From assembly GCF_052324685.1 (NCBI RefSeq), contig NW_027506897.1:1194001-1258000 (forward strand): a DNA stretch of 64,000 nucleotides, in the 5' to 3' direction. A program made the position numbers and the translations under genes. The notes beneath the pieces were generated by a model that saw only the letters and a list, made by a program, of their open reading frames with translations, ran no database searches and was not told the origin of the DNA. Shown in pieces: positions 40,414-53,152 of the stretch. The first letter of the stretch is position 1. Each line of letters opens with the position of its first letter. The DNA is from Brachyhypopomus gauderio (lineage: Eukaryota > Chordata > Actinopteri > Gymnotiformes > Hypopomidae).

Positions 40414-43080
40414 TTATACTTTACAGCTGAAAATGTTTCTCCCCCACCACTATGTGTAATCAAGTTAATACAAAGGAGTTTTGCACAGAAGAATAAATGC
40501 TACAGAATCATTTCTAAATTGCTCCTGCTCTGTTGGGTTTGTGTTTCACACAGTTGTTCAGTCTGTCAGGTTAGACATGTAAGAACACGTTGATGGTGTT
40601 ATGGTGTCACCAGGGAAGCTGGGACTGACTGGTCCAAACAAACAGAGTGAGTTTTTACTGGTGATTGGTGGTAGAAGCCAGAACTGTGCATACGGGACAG
40701 AGACGTGATGAGCTGCGGAGAGTTCCGGATCAAAGTTGGCCAGCGAGAGGAAGGCAGAGAGCATGTCTGCGTGAGGGTGACCCCAGCGGCCAGCGCAGAC
40801 ACAATGAAGGGAAACGCTTCCTGTGGGGACCCCACAGATCCACTCCTATTGTGGGAAGTGCTCCAGGCTTCATGTGCGTTCATCTCTGAGTAGAGCTCCG
40901 GCCTCTTCCCTAAAGATAAACACACAGTATTAGGAATCCCCACAACACCCGTTACGACCGTGGGTCTGCTTGTGGGTAGTTTTAGCCGTTTGTATGAAGG
41001 TGGGAAATGTTTGGACAGAATGTGGTTTGTATGTGTAACCTGTGCAGGGTCAAGTGTGATGAGGTGATGGTGAACCAGCTCCTTTTGTGTTGAGAACATG
41101 ACTCACACGTCCATTTCTTTCAATGGCGGACGTTTTTGTTTGAGGGAGATAGAATGATCATTTCCATATCATGCAGCTGCAGTAGGGATACGGTTCCTGA
41201 GGGTGTATTTTACACACCTTTGGTAAAAGGGCAGATGAAGCACTTCAGGTTTGAGTGACAGGAGGCAGATGGGGTTGATACTGGAGCCCTGCTGCCCAGG
41301 GGGGGCTGACTACAGGGTAGGGTAGGGTAGGGTAGGGTAGGGCAGGGCACTTTCTTAAAGGTACACTCTAACAATGTTGAACGATGTTGGTCTCTGGTTG
41401 AAAATAGTTGCTCATGGTTTTTTAAATGTATTTATTTAATTTGATGTGTTTGCAAAGCCCTTTTGGAATAGACATGGATTATAACATCTTGATGGTGTTT
41501 GATTTGAACATTATTCATTATTATGCTTAAAGATTTAAGAAGTAAATGTAAACCACATGCTGTCAAACCAGTGACAAGGTTGGGATGCCTAGGACACTGT
41601 ATGGATTATACCACGAACCAGATCTGAACTATGAATCTACACTGGGTTTTTCCTCTCTGCTCTTCTACAAGAAAATGACCAAATAGCCCTCATTGAAGAG
41701 GTTGACGTTTACTGAGAGATCACTGCTATGTTATGTAAAAATGTGTCTTGGATGTTGGAGAGAGTTCAGCTGGGTCTCCCCTGGCCCTGTTTGGGGTCTG
41801 GGGGAGTTCCATTAAAAGAATTCCTGCTGCTTGTGATTAGGAAATAGCTCAGAACATTCATAGCATGTCTACATGTTTTCATTTGACCTCTGTTTTATGC
41901 AAATCAGGTTACACCTGTATTACATCCTCCAATTGGGTTCAAGTATAGCCACCCACATTTTTGACTGTGAACTAGGTCTCCACCCCTCTTGAGGCCAAAG
42001 TGGTAAACGATATTTCCAGGACAACACCAGATCATTGGGCTTTGGCCAACTTCAGCTTCCGTGCTGTAGAGAGACTTCCTTGAAGGCCCATATGAAGCAC
42101 GGGCTTTGTCTGCCTTCCTTGTCTATCTGCTGTGAGTGGCATTATGAAGTGAGCATGCCGTGTGTTTCCCTCTGCCCAGTTACCCACCGTACACTTGTCT
42201 GTGATAATAGCCTCCGGGGCCAGCTGAAAAAACACGTTTCAAATGGTCCTATTTTTGGAAACGTGTGTTTCCTCAGAGGGGCTCCCCCCTCTTGAAGTGA
42301 ACTGCCTTAGGGTGTTTAAGGGGGACGTCCGCATTAGCACAAGTTGCTCTGTGGGAAAGTGAGTCATGTGGTTTTGTTTGTTTGTTTGTTTTTTTGTTTG
42401 TTTGTTTCTTACACTCCATACCCATCACATCAGTCTCTGTGTGGTTCGTTAAAATCAATCTCCAACCCCTCTCACACTGATATAGCTGAGGTTCTTGTTT
42501 TAAGAGATGGTTGGGTTTTGGGCTTGTATGCATGTTATGCACTCAGAAAGGTCAGCGTGTTCCAGAACCTTCTCAGTATGACCTGATTGGTGCGCAGCTT
42601 TGTCATGTGATTGGAGGGACAGGACAACCTTGCTGTTTTCAAGGGGATTACATTAGTCATCCTTTCATTCTGCTTTGAGGGCCATCGGGTTCAGCAGGTC
42701 AGAAGGGATAAAGGTACTGACCTAGCTGTCATGTGATTACAGTCTCCATTAGGCAGATACTCTGAAGCCAGCAAAGAATAGGAATCTTCACCGATTTCAT
42801 CTAGTCTGGAAAAATATTTTTAGTTGGTTGTTTGCATTAATAATGTTGTGTGCGACTTCTTACAAACACAAGCGTGCTGTTGTGCACGAGCCTCCGTGTT
42901 CAGCGTTGCTGTCTTGCCTGTCCAGCTTTACGAACCCAATGAGTAAAGCTTTCAGTACCCGTCACTGAACATTACGCTTCATGACTTCTCTCACCCCACA
43001 TTTCCATGTGTTGCATGTATCAGTGACTGCAGTGTGTGCTCGTGTGTTTCTGTGTGCATTACTGACTCGAGTCTCACTGG
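40414..43080. other. Intergenic, nothing firmly recognised
   Basis: A (GGGTA)n run of about seven units is at 41307-41344 and a TTTG-rich run at 42373-42410. A 166-codon minus-strand frame at 40599-41099 shows no recognisable domain. Confidence 0.45.
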
Positions 43081-43082
43081 AG

Positions 43083-43152
43083 GAGTGTTATTACTATTAT
43101 CACTGTTATTACTGTTATTACTGTTATTACTGTTATCACTGTTATTACTGTG
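43083..43152. repeat. 9-bp repeat (TTATTACTG)
   Basis: About seven units. Confidence 0.9.
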
Positions 43153-43196
43153 ATCTCCTTTCACTATGTTTACTTGAACTGCCATCACATCAAAGG

Positions 43197-43262
43197 TGAC
43201 GAGTGTGAATGGGGCTGTTGAGCTCCAAGGATGGAATTTCCAGTACGATTTTGAGAATGGCA
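43197..43262 (+). other. Exon-like segment of unknown identity abutting the 11-bp array
   Basis: After CACATCAAAG the sequence reads VTSVNGAVELQGWNFQYDFE and then NGKK in an open frame with non-repetitive, protein-like composition, then passes straight into the array. No GT donor follows, so if it is an exon its 3' end has been lost or replaced. Confidence 0.25.
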
Positions 43263-43266
43263 AGAA

Positions 43267-46200
43267 ACATCTGCCCTCCATCTACCATCAATCTACCCTC
43301 CATCTACCCTCCATCTACCCTCCATCTACCCTCCCTCTACCCTCCATCTACCCTCCATCTGCCCTTCCTCTACCCTCCATCTACCCTCCATCTACCCTCC
43401 ATCTACCCTCCCTCTACCCTCCATCTACCCTCCATCTACCCTCCATCTGCCCTCCATCTACCCTCCATCTACCCTCCATCTACCCTCCCTCTACCCTCCA
43501 TCTACCCTCCATCTACCCTCCCTCTACCTTCCATCTACCCTCCCTCTACCCTCCATCTACCCTCCATCTACCCTCCATCTGCCCTCCATCTACCCTCCAT
43601 CTGCCCTCCATCTACCCTCCATCTGCCCTCCATCTGCCCTCCATCTACCCTCCATCTACCCTCCATCTGCCCTCCATCTACCCTCCATCTGCCCTCCATC
43701 TACCCTCCATCTACCCTCCATCTGCCCTCCATCTGCCCTCCATCTACCCTCCATCTACCCTCCATCTGCCCTCCATCTACCCTCCCTCTACCCTCCATCT
43801 ACCCTCCCTCTACCCTCCATCTGCCCTCCATCTACCCTCCATCTACCCTCCATCTGCCCTCCATCTGCCCTCCATCTACCCTCCATCTGCCCTCCATCTG
43901 CCCTCCATCTACCCTCCATCTACCCTCCATCTGCCCTCCATCTGCCCTCCATCTACCCTCCATCTGCCCTCCATCTACCCTCCCTCTACCCTCCATCTAC
44001 CCTCCATCTGCCCTCCATCTACCCTCCCTCTACCCTCCATCTACCCTCCCTCTACCCTCCATCTGCCCTCCATCTACCCTCCATCTACCCTCCATTTGCC
44101 CTCCATCTGCCCTCCATCTACCCTCCATCTACCCTCCATCTGCCCTCCATCTACCCTCCATCTGCCCTCCATCTACCCTCCATCTGCCCTCCATCTGCCC
44201 TCCATCTACCCTCCATCTACCCTCCATCTGCCCTCCATCTACCCTCCATCTGCCCTCCATCTACCATCAATCTACCCTCCATCTACCCTCCATCTACCCT
44301 CCATCTGCCCTCCATCTACCATCAATCTACCCTCCATCTACCCTCCATCTGCCCTTCCTCTACCCTCCATCTACCCTCCATCTACCCTCCATCTGCCCTC
44401 CATCTACCCTCCATCTACCCTCCATCTACCCTCCCTCTACCCTCCATCTACCCTCCATCCACCCTCCATCTACCCTCCATCTACCCTCCATCTGCCCTCC
44501 ATCTACCCTCCATCTACCCTCCATCTGCCCTCCATCCGCACTCCATCCGCACTCCATCCGCCCTCCATCCACCCTCCATCTACCCTCCATCTACCCTCCA
44601 TCTGCCCTCCATCCGCACTCCATCCGCACTCCATCCGCCCTCCATCCGCCCTCCCTCTACCCTCCATCTACCCTCCATCTACCCTCCATCTTCCCTCCAT
44701 CTGCCCTCCATCCACCCTCCATCTACCCTCCATCTGCCCTCCATCTGCCCTCCATCTACCCTCCATCTGCCCTCCATCTGCCCTCCATCCACCCTCCATC
44801 TACCCTCCATCTACCCTCCATCTGCCCTCCATCCGCACTCCATCCGCACTCCATCCGCCCTCCATCCGCCCACCCTCTACCCTCCATCTACCCTCCATCT
44901 ACCCTCCATCTTCCCTCCATCTGCCCTCCATCCACCCTCCATCTACCCTCCATCTACCCTCCATCTGCCCTCCATCTGCCCTCCATCTACCCTCCATCTA
45001 CCCTCCATCTGCCCTCCATCTACCCTCCATCTACCCTCCATCTTCCCTCCATCTGCCCTCCATCCACCCTCCATCTACCCTCCATCTGCCCTCCATCTAC
45101 CCTCCATCTGCCCTCCATCTGCCCTCCATCTACCCTCCATCTACCCTCCATCTGCCTCCATCTACCCTCCATCCACCCTCCATCTACCCTCCATCTACCC
45201 TCCATCTGCCCTCCATCTACCCTCCATCTGCCCTCCATCCGCACTCCATCCGCACTCCATCCGCCCTCCATCTACCCTCCATCTACCCTCCCTCTACCCT
45301 CCATCTACCCTCCCTCTACCCTCCATCTGCCCTCCATCTACCCTCCATCTACCCTCCATTTGCCCTCCATCTGCCCTCCATCTACCCTCCATCTACCCTC
45401 CATCTGCCCTCCATCTACCCTCCATCTGCCCTCCATCTGCCCTCCATCTACCCTCCATCTACCCTCCATCTGCCCTCCATCTACCCTCCATCTGCCCTCC
45501 ATCTACCATCAATCTACCCTCCATCTACCCTCCATCTACCCTCCATCTGCCCTCCATCTACCATCAATCTACCCTCCATCTACCCTCCATCTGCCCTTCC
45601 TCTACCCTCCATCTACCCTCCATCTACCCTCCATCTGCCCTCCATCTACCCTCCATCTACCCTCCATCTACCCTCCCTCTACCCTCCATCTACCCTCCAT
45701 CCACCCTCCATCTACCCTCCATCTACCCTCCATCTGCCCTCCATCTACCCTCCATCTACCCTCCATCTGCCCTCCATCCGCACTCCATCCGCACTCCATC
45801 CGCCCTCCATCCACCCTCCATCTACCCTCCATCTACCCTCCATCTGCCCTCCATCCGCACTCCATCCGCACTCCATCCGCCCTCCATCCGCCCTCCCTCT
45901 ACCCTCCATCTACCCTCCATCTACCCTCCATCTTCCCTCCATCTGCCCTCCATCCACCCTCCATCTACCCTCCATCTGCCCTCCATCTGCCCTCCATCTA
46001 CCCTCCATCTGCCCTCCATCTGCCCTCCATCCACCCTCCATCTACCCTCCATCTACCCTCCATCTGCCCTCCATCCGCACTCCATCCGCACTCCATCCGC
46101 CCTCCATCCGCCCACCCTCTACCCTCCATCTACCCTCCATCTACCCTCCATCTTCCCTCCATCTGCCCTCCATCCACCCTCCATCTACCCTCCATCTACC

Positions 46201-48369
46201 CTCCATCTGCCCTCCATCTGCCCTCCATCTACCCTCCATCTACCCTCCATCTGCCCTCCATCTACCCTCCATCTACCCTCCATCTTCCCTCCATCTGCCC
46301 TCCATCCACCCTCCATCTACCCTCCATCTGCCCTCCATCTACCCTCCATCTGCCCTCCATCTGCCCTCCATCTACCCTCCATCTACCCTCCATCTGCCTC
46401 CATCTACCCTCCATCCACCCTCCATCTACCCTCCATCTACCCTCCATCTGCCCTCCATCTACCCTCCATCTACCCTCCATCTGCCCTCCATCCGCACTCC
46501 ATCCGCACTCCATCCGCCCTCCATCTACCCTCCATCTACCCTCCATCTGCCCTCCATCCGCACTCCATCCGCCCTCCCTCTACCCTCCATCTACCCTCCA
46601 TCTACCCTCCATCTTCCCTCCATCTGCCCTCCATCCACCCTCCATCTACCCTCCATCTGCCCTCCATCTACCCTCCATCTGCCCTCCATCTGCCCTCCAT
46701 CTACCCTCCATCTACCCTCCATCCACCCTCCATCTACCCTCCATCTACCCTCCATCTGCCCTCCATCTACCCTCCATCCACCCTCCATCTACCCTCCATC
46801 TACCCTCCATCTGCCCTCCATCCGCACTCCATCCGCACTCCATCCGCCCTCCATCCGCCCTCCATCTAACCTCCATCTACCCTCCATCTACCCTCCATCT
46901 GCCCTCCATCCGCCCTCCATCCGCCCTCCATCCACCCTCCATCCACCCTCCATCTACCCTCCATCTTCCCTCCATCTGCCCTCCATCCACCCTCCATCTA
47001 CCCTCCATCTGCCCTCCATCTACCCTCCATCTGCCCTCCATCTGCCCTCCATCTACCCTCCATCTACCCTCCATCTGCCCTCCATCTACCCTCCATCCAC
47101 CCTCCATCTGCCTCCATCTACCCTCCATCTACCCTCCATCTGCCCTCCATCTGCCCTCCATCCGCCCTCCATCTGCCCTCCATCTACCCTCCTTCTACCC
47201 TCCATCTTCCCTCCATCTACCCTCCCTCTACCCTCCATCTACCCTCCATCTGCCCTCCATCTGCCCTCCATCTACCCTCCATCTGCCCTCCATCCGCCCT
47301 CCATCCGCCCTCCATCCACCCTCCATCCACCCTCCATCTACCCTCCATCTTCCCTCCATCTGCCCTCCATCTGCCCTCCATCCACCCTCCATCTACCCTC
47401 CATCTGCCCTCCATCTACCCTCCATCTGCCCTCCATCTGCCCTCCATCTACCCTCCATCTACCCTCCATCTGCCCTCCATCTACCCTCCATCCACCCTCC
47501 ATCTACCCTCCATCTACCCTCCATCTGCCCTCCATCCGCCCTCCATCCACCCTCCATCCACCCTCCATCCGCCCTCCATCTACCCTCCTTCTACCCTCCA
47601 TCTTCCCTCCATCTACCCTCCATCTACCCTCCATCTGCCCTCCATCTACCCTCCATCTACCCTCCATCTGCCCTCCATCTACCCTCCATCTACCCTCCAT
47701 CTTCCCTCCATCTACCCTCCATCTACCCTCCATCTGCCCTCCATCTACCCTCCATCTACCCTCCCTCTACCCTCCATCTGCCCTCCATCTGCCCTCCATC
47801 TACCCTCCATCTACCCTCCCTCTACCCTCCCTCTACCCTCCATCTACCCTCCATCTGCCCTCCATCTTCCCTCCATCTACCCTCCATCTGCCCTCCATCT
47901 TCCCTCCATCCGCCGTCCATCTACCCTCCATCTACCCTCCATCTGCCCTCCATCTACCCTCCATCTGCCCTCCATCTACCCTCCATCTTCCCTCCATCTT
48001 CCCTCCATCTACCCTCCATCTACCCTCCGTCTGCCCTCCCTCTACCCTCCATCTACCCTCCATCTACCCTCCATCTGCCCTCCATCTACCCTCCATCTGC
48101 CCTCCCTCTACCCTCCATCTACCCTCCATCTACCCTCCATCTGCCCTCCATCTACCCTCCATCTACCCTCCATCTGCCCTCCATCTACCCTCCATCTTCC
48201 CTCCATCTACCCTCCATCTGCCCTCCATCTACCCTCCATTTGCCCTCCATCTACCCTCCATCTACCCTCCATCTACCCTCCATCTGCCCTCCATCTTCCC
48301 TCCATCTACCCTCCATCTACCCTCCATCTACCCTCCATCTGCCCTCCCTCTACCCTCCATCTGCCCTCT
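43267..48369. repeat. 5.1-kb minisatellite, 11-bp unit (CCATCTACCCT), with an internal 1,242-bp duplication
   Basis: About 460 units. Variants are CTGCCCT, CTTCCCT, CCGCCCT, CCGCACT and CCACCCT. Landmarks recur at a spacing of 1,242 bp: CTACCATCAA at 44261/45503 and 44316/45558, CACCCTCTAC at 44871/46113, TCTGCCTCCA at 45151/46393. The 11-bp unit has no stop in any plus frame, so two overlapping frames of over 1,740 codons result. Confidence 0.98.
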
Positions 48370-48518
48370 CTGCATATCCCTGTGCATCATGCCCTGTGTA
48401 TGTTCATGTTCTGGCTGTGTTCTTGTTCAATGCTTTTAAGGTCACTTTCAGTTATTTTTACTACTACATTCTGAAATAACTGCACAAATGAAGCACAGAA
48501 ACAGTTGATCCATCATCA

Positions 48519-50156
48519 GTCTTATTAAACCAGTGACTGGGTCTTCAACTCTCTTATTAAACCAGTGACTGTGTCTTCAACTCTCTTGTTAAACCAGTGA
48601 CTGTGTCTTCAACTCTCTTATTAAACCAGTGACTGTGTCTTCAACTCTCTTATTAAACCAGTGACTGTGTCTTCAACTCTCTTATTAAACCAGTGACTGG
48701 GTCTTCAACTCTCTTATTAAACCAGTGACTGTGTCTTCAACTCTCTTACTAAACCAGTGACTGTGTCTTCAACTCTCTTGTTAAACCAGTGACTGTGTTT
48801 TCAACTCTCTTATTAAACCAGTGACTGTGTCTTCAACTCTCTTGTTAAACCAGTGACTGTGTTTTCAACTCTCTTATTAAACCAGTGACTGTGTCTTCAA
48901 CTCTCTTGTTAAACCAGTGACTGTGTCTTCAACTCTCTTATTAAACCAGTGACTGTGTTTTCAACTCTCTTATTAAACCAGTGACTGTGTCTTCAACTCT
49001 CTTATTAAACCAGTGACCGTGTCTTCAACTCTCTTATTAAACCAGTGACTGGGTCTTCAACTCTCTTGTTAAACCAGTGACTGTGTCTTCAACTCTCTTA
49101 TTAAACCAGTGACTGTGTTTTCAACTCTCTTGTTAAACCAGTGACTGGGTCTTCAACTCTCTTGTTAAACCAGTGACTGTGTCTTCAACTCTCTTATTAA
49201 ACCAGTGACTGTGTTTTCAACTCTCTTGTTAAACCAGTGACTGGGTCTTCAACTCTCTTGTTAAACCAGTGACTGTTTTCAACTCTCTTATTAAACCAGT
49301 GACTGTGTCTTCAACTCTCTTATTAAACCAGTGACTGTGTCTTCAACTCTCTTATTAAACCAGTGACCGTGTCTTCAACTCTCTTATTAAACCAGTGACT
49401 GTGTTTTCAACTCTCTTGTTAAACCAGTGACTGGGTCTTCAACTCTCTTGTTAAACCAGTAACTGTGTCTTCAACTCTCTTGTTAAACCAGTGACTGTGT
49501 CTTCAACTCTCTTGTTAAACCAGTGACTGTGTCTTCAACTCTCTTGTTAAACCAGTGACTGTGTCTTCAACTCTCTTATTAAACCAGTGACTGTGTCTTC
49601 AACTCTCTTGTTAAACCAGTGTCTGGGTCTTCAACTCTCTTGTTAAACCAGTGACTGGGTCTTCAACTCTCTTGTTAAACCAGTGACTGTGTCTTCAACT
49701 CTCTTATTAAACCAGTGACTGTGTTTTCAACTCTCTTGTTAAACCAGTGACTGGGTCTTCAACTCTCTTGTTAAACCAGTGACTGGGTCTTCAACTCTCT
49801 TGTTAAACCAGTGACTGTGTCTTCAACTCTCTTGTTAAACCAGTGACTGTGTCTTCAACTCTCTTGTTAAACCAGTGACTGTGTCTTCAACTCTCTTGTT
49901 AAACCAGTGACTGTGTCTTCAACTCTCTTGTTAAACCAGTGACTGTGTCTTCAACTCTCTTATTAAACCAGTGACTGTGTCTTCAACTCTCTTATTAAAC
50001 CAGTGACTGTGTCTTCAACTCTCTTGTTAAACCAGTGACTGTGTCTTCAACTCTCTTATTAAACCAGTGACTGTGTCTTCAACTCTCTTATTAAACCAGT
50101 GTCTGGGTCTTCAACTCTCTTGTTAAACCAGTGACTGGGTCTTCAACTCTCTTGTC
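48519..50156. repeat. 30-bp minisatellite (~55 copies)
   Basis: Unit CTCTTATTAAACCAGTGACT plus GTGTCTTCAA. Two main alternations, TTATTAAA/TTGTTAAA and GTGTC/GGGTC/GTGTT, are interleaved along the array. Confidence 0.98.
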
Positions 50157-50311
50157 AGAGCTGGTAATGTGTACTGTATATCACTGGTGATGCTTTCATG
50201 AGCTCCTCACAGCTCAAGTTCCTCTGATCAGGTTTGGCTTATTTGAGTTATGTGGGTTTACGTGGTGCTAATATTCAGTTTGTTACCTCCATCGTGTAGT
50301 TAGAGTTCATG

Positions 50312-50752
50312 TCATGTGTGTTGGGTAGGTTGCATGTTGGGTAGGAGGTAGGTGTGTTGGGTAGGTGTTGGGTGTGTTGGGTAGGTGTTAGGTAGGTTGG
50401 GTATGTGTTTGGTGTGTTGGGTAGGTGTTAGGTAGGTGTTGGGTGTGTTGTGTAGGTGTTGAATGTGTTGGATAGGTGTTGGGTGTGTTGGGTAGGTGTT
50501 GTGTAGGTGTTGGGTGTGTTGGGTAGGTGTTGTGTGTGTTGTGTAGGTGTTCAATGTGTTGGATAGGTGTTGGGTTTGTTAGGTAGGTGTTAGGTAGGTG
50601 TTGGGTGTGTTGTGTAGGTGTTGAATGTGTTGGGTAGGTGTTGGGTGTGTTGTGTAGGTGTTGAGTAGGTGTTGGGTGTGTTGTGTAGGTGTTGAATGTG
50701 TTGGGTAGGTGTTGGGTGTGTTGGGTAGGTGTTAGGTAGGTTGTGTAGGTTC
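50312..50752. repeat. ~20-bp G/T repeat (TTGGGTAGGTGTTGGGTGTG)
   Basis: Irregular units with TTAGGTAGG and TTGAATGTG variants. Confidence 0.93.
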
Positions 50753-51521
50753 TTTCCAGCTTTGTCTGTTAATGTCAGCCTTACAGCTTGAGCTGCGTGT
50801 GCTCTTAATTATGAAAACAGCATGCAGATCACACTGTGTGTGTGTGTGTGTGTGTGTTCATTTGGCATGCCTCCAAACATGAAGTATTCCTTCAGAACCG
50901 TGGACATAATCGGCGTTGCACGTCTGTAGTTACACAGCTTAAGAGTTTTCACATGTGTAATTTATTCAGTCATATGGTGAAGGCGACACTCGTCCGTGTC
51001 ACCCAGCGTTTTACAACAGGCTCATGTTTCAAAACAATATCCCTTACTGCTGCCACGTTTTCACCTTATCTAAAACGCAGAGGTCCTCTTCACTTGAGTG
51101 GCGCCTAAATTTATCAGGTGTCAGCTGGTGGAGGGGTAAATTTAGGACGCGGTTGGCAGTGAGAGGTGTAGCGTCCCGCAGCTCGGAGTCCTGCTCAAGG
51201 GCCGTGGAGAATGGAGGCAGGACAATAGCCATTCAGCCCTGTGGGCGGCGGGGGTCGGTTCAGCGTGCGGGACACCTGTGGGCCTTCTACGGGCCCTGGT
51301 GCTCACTGAGTAGCTGTCAAAGCGTGCAGTGCAGTTGTTTGCATTGCCAAACGTGTTATTGGAGGAAGGCGGAGACTGCATGCCTGTGTGTTGATATCAC
51401 TACGCCGTTGGAAGGTGCGCCCGGAATGACACGGGCGGTTTTCCTCCCTGTTTTTTTTTTTTTGTGGTTGTCATTTTTTTGTTTGTTTGTTTGTTTGTTT
51501 AGGATTATTTGATTTTTTTTT

Positions 51522-51612
51522 GTTTTTATTTTGGAAATGCTAACGTCCCTCTGGGTTCCATGCAGGTGCTGTTTACTAAGTGTGATTTACTGGTGCTTGC
51601 TGGTCGTGAAGG
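51522..51612 (+). repeat. Dispersed ~85-bp duplicate, copy 1
   Basis: TTTATTTTGGAAATG, then TCCCTCTGGGTTCCATGCAG and GTGCTGTTTACTAAGTGTGA are shared with 53070-53152. Confidence 0.85.
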
Positions 51613-52694
51613 AAACAGTTCCTCAAAGGTCATGTGAAGTGATATGTGAATAGGGCAACTCACTAGTGGCCCTCTCCAGTGAAATAAGTGCAGATTATAG
51701 TGGCCGTGCTAATGTCAGACCTGTGTGCTAAAAACAGTATACCCCAGTAACCTCTGCAGCAGGCCCAGATCTCTGTCTAATAGCAAGCCAACAATTTCAC
51801 TCAATGCACAGAACTTGCAGCCTGGTTAGAGGTAGGTGATATAGGCCTAGTATTTGTAATACTAACATCATGTCAGTGTTGGGCTAATCAAGCTAACTCG
51901 TTATATGAAGCTAGTTATATCAAGCTAACTCTGGCCATAACGATCAGCCTGACACCAGGAGTCATTGATGAGAATTAGACTTAATGGTTGTTAAACTGTC
52001 ACAACGTTGATTTAATGATGTAACGTTACACCTCAGTGAGACCCTCTTGGTTGCTTAGTCCATTGAATTGGGCTGTAGTCCAAAGTTCCTGAGAATGAGC
52101 TTCAGGTTCTTCTGGACTGTGCTCAGTTGGCCGTACCATCTAGATGTGTTGTGAGCAGATGCACGTGGCTGGGGCAGATGCTTGAGCCTCTTATCTGTCA
52201 CGTTCCCGATTAAGACCACGTCTGTGCTTCTCACGTGACGTCCCTCTTAGTGGAAGCAGACGTGTTTGTTTACCTATTCAGTGTTTCTTTTGCCTTTACA
52301 CATTGTGATTTAATTCAGTCTGAGATACGTTTCCAGATTCGCATGTGTGCACGTGTTTGTGTGGTTTTGTTTGTGCAACACCCACAGTTGTTGTTTTTAA
52401 ATCACATTTCTAAATGCTAGGATTGGTTTGGTGCCCTGCGGGAGAAGCCAAGCACTCCGCACTGGTGTGTCTGACCGTTACTGTGTGCATCACCACAGCT
52501 GCACGTCAGTCATGCGTCGTCTTTCCCGTCTTCTCACATCCGTTGTCCTGCCAGTTTATGGGTGTGTTTGAGGCTCTCCCAGGACTTCTGGGCTAAATAA
52601 AAATGCAGGAAGTCTTTTGTGTCAGCATGTTTACAAACAACCTGGGCTGCTCAGCTCCGCAGTTTGATTCTGACGCTGTGTGTCCGGGTCCCCC

Positions 52695-52765
52695 CGGGTC
52701 CTGGGGAAACTGAATTTCCCCTCGGGGATCAATAAAGTTTATGTTATGTTTATGTTATGTTATGT
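52695..52765 (+). mobile_element. Retroelement 3'-tail-like fragment
   Basis: GAATTTCCCCTCGGGGATCA followed by ATAAAGTTTATGTTATG, a tail shared by many fish SINE/LINE elements. Only the tail is present. Confidence 0.5.
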
Positions 52766-53069
52766 GTAAACGGGCTCCTCGTGACCCACAGGTGTGGCGG
52801 TGAACATGCTGCCTTCATCTTTTCTACTGTCCCTCCTCTTCCTCTCATGTGTTCACAAGGGAGATTTCTGGGCTTGTTGAATGAAAAGCCACATGTTGAT
52901 AAAAGGCCATATCATAAGTCTAGATTAAACGGGCAAAGTGTAGGAAACGAACTAACAGAAGTGAAGAAGGAATGAGAGTTGCCCCCTCAGAATTGCCCCC
53001 TCAGAGAGTGGCGTGGTTGATAACCAGGCAGTCTCACCCCGGCGAGTGTAAAGGCATTACTATTTGTGT

Positions 53070-53152
53070 TTAGTTTTATTTTGGAAATGTTACTGTCCCT
53101 CTGGGTTCCATGCAGGTGCTGTTTACTAAGTGTGATTTACTGGTGCTGGTCG
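53070..53152 (+). repeat. Dispersed ~85-bp duplicate, copy 2
   Basis: Same blocks as 51522-51612 with small indels (TGCT missing before GGTCGTGA). Confidence 0.85.

Noticed and set aside
40599..41099. A 166-codon minus-strand frame
   Set aside because: No domain or homologue recognised; the length is within chance for this base composition.
43196..48479. Overlapping open frames of 1,747 and 1,756 codons rich in Pro, Ser and Leu
   Set aside because: The 11-bp unit has no stop codon in any plus frame, so every frame stays open. No domain, no splice structure, and the same peptide period in two frames show that it is an array artefact.
51024..51512. A 162-codon plus-strand frame in a GC-rich block
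   Set aside because: No recognisable domain, no convincing splice sites and no coding-like composition.
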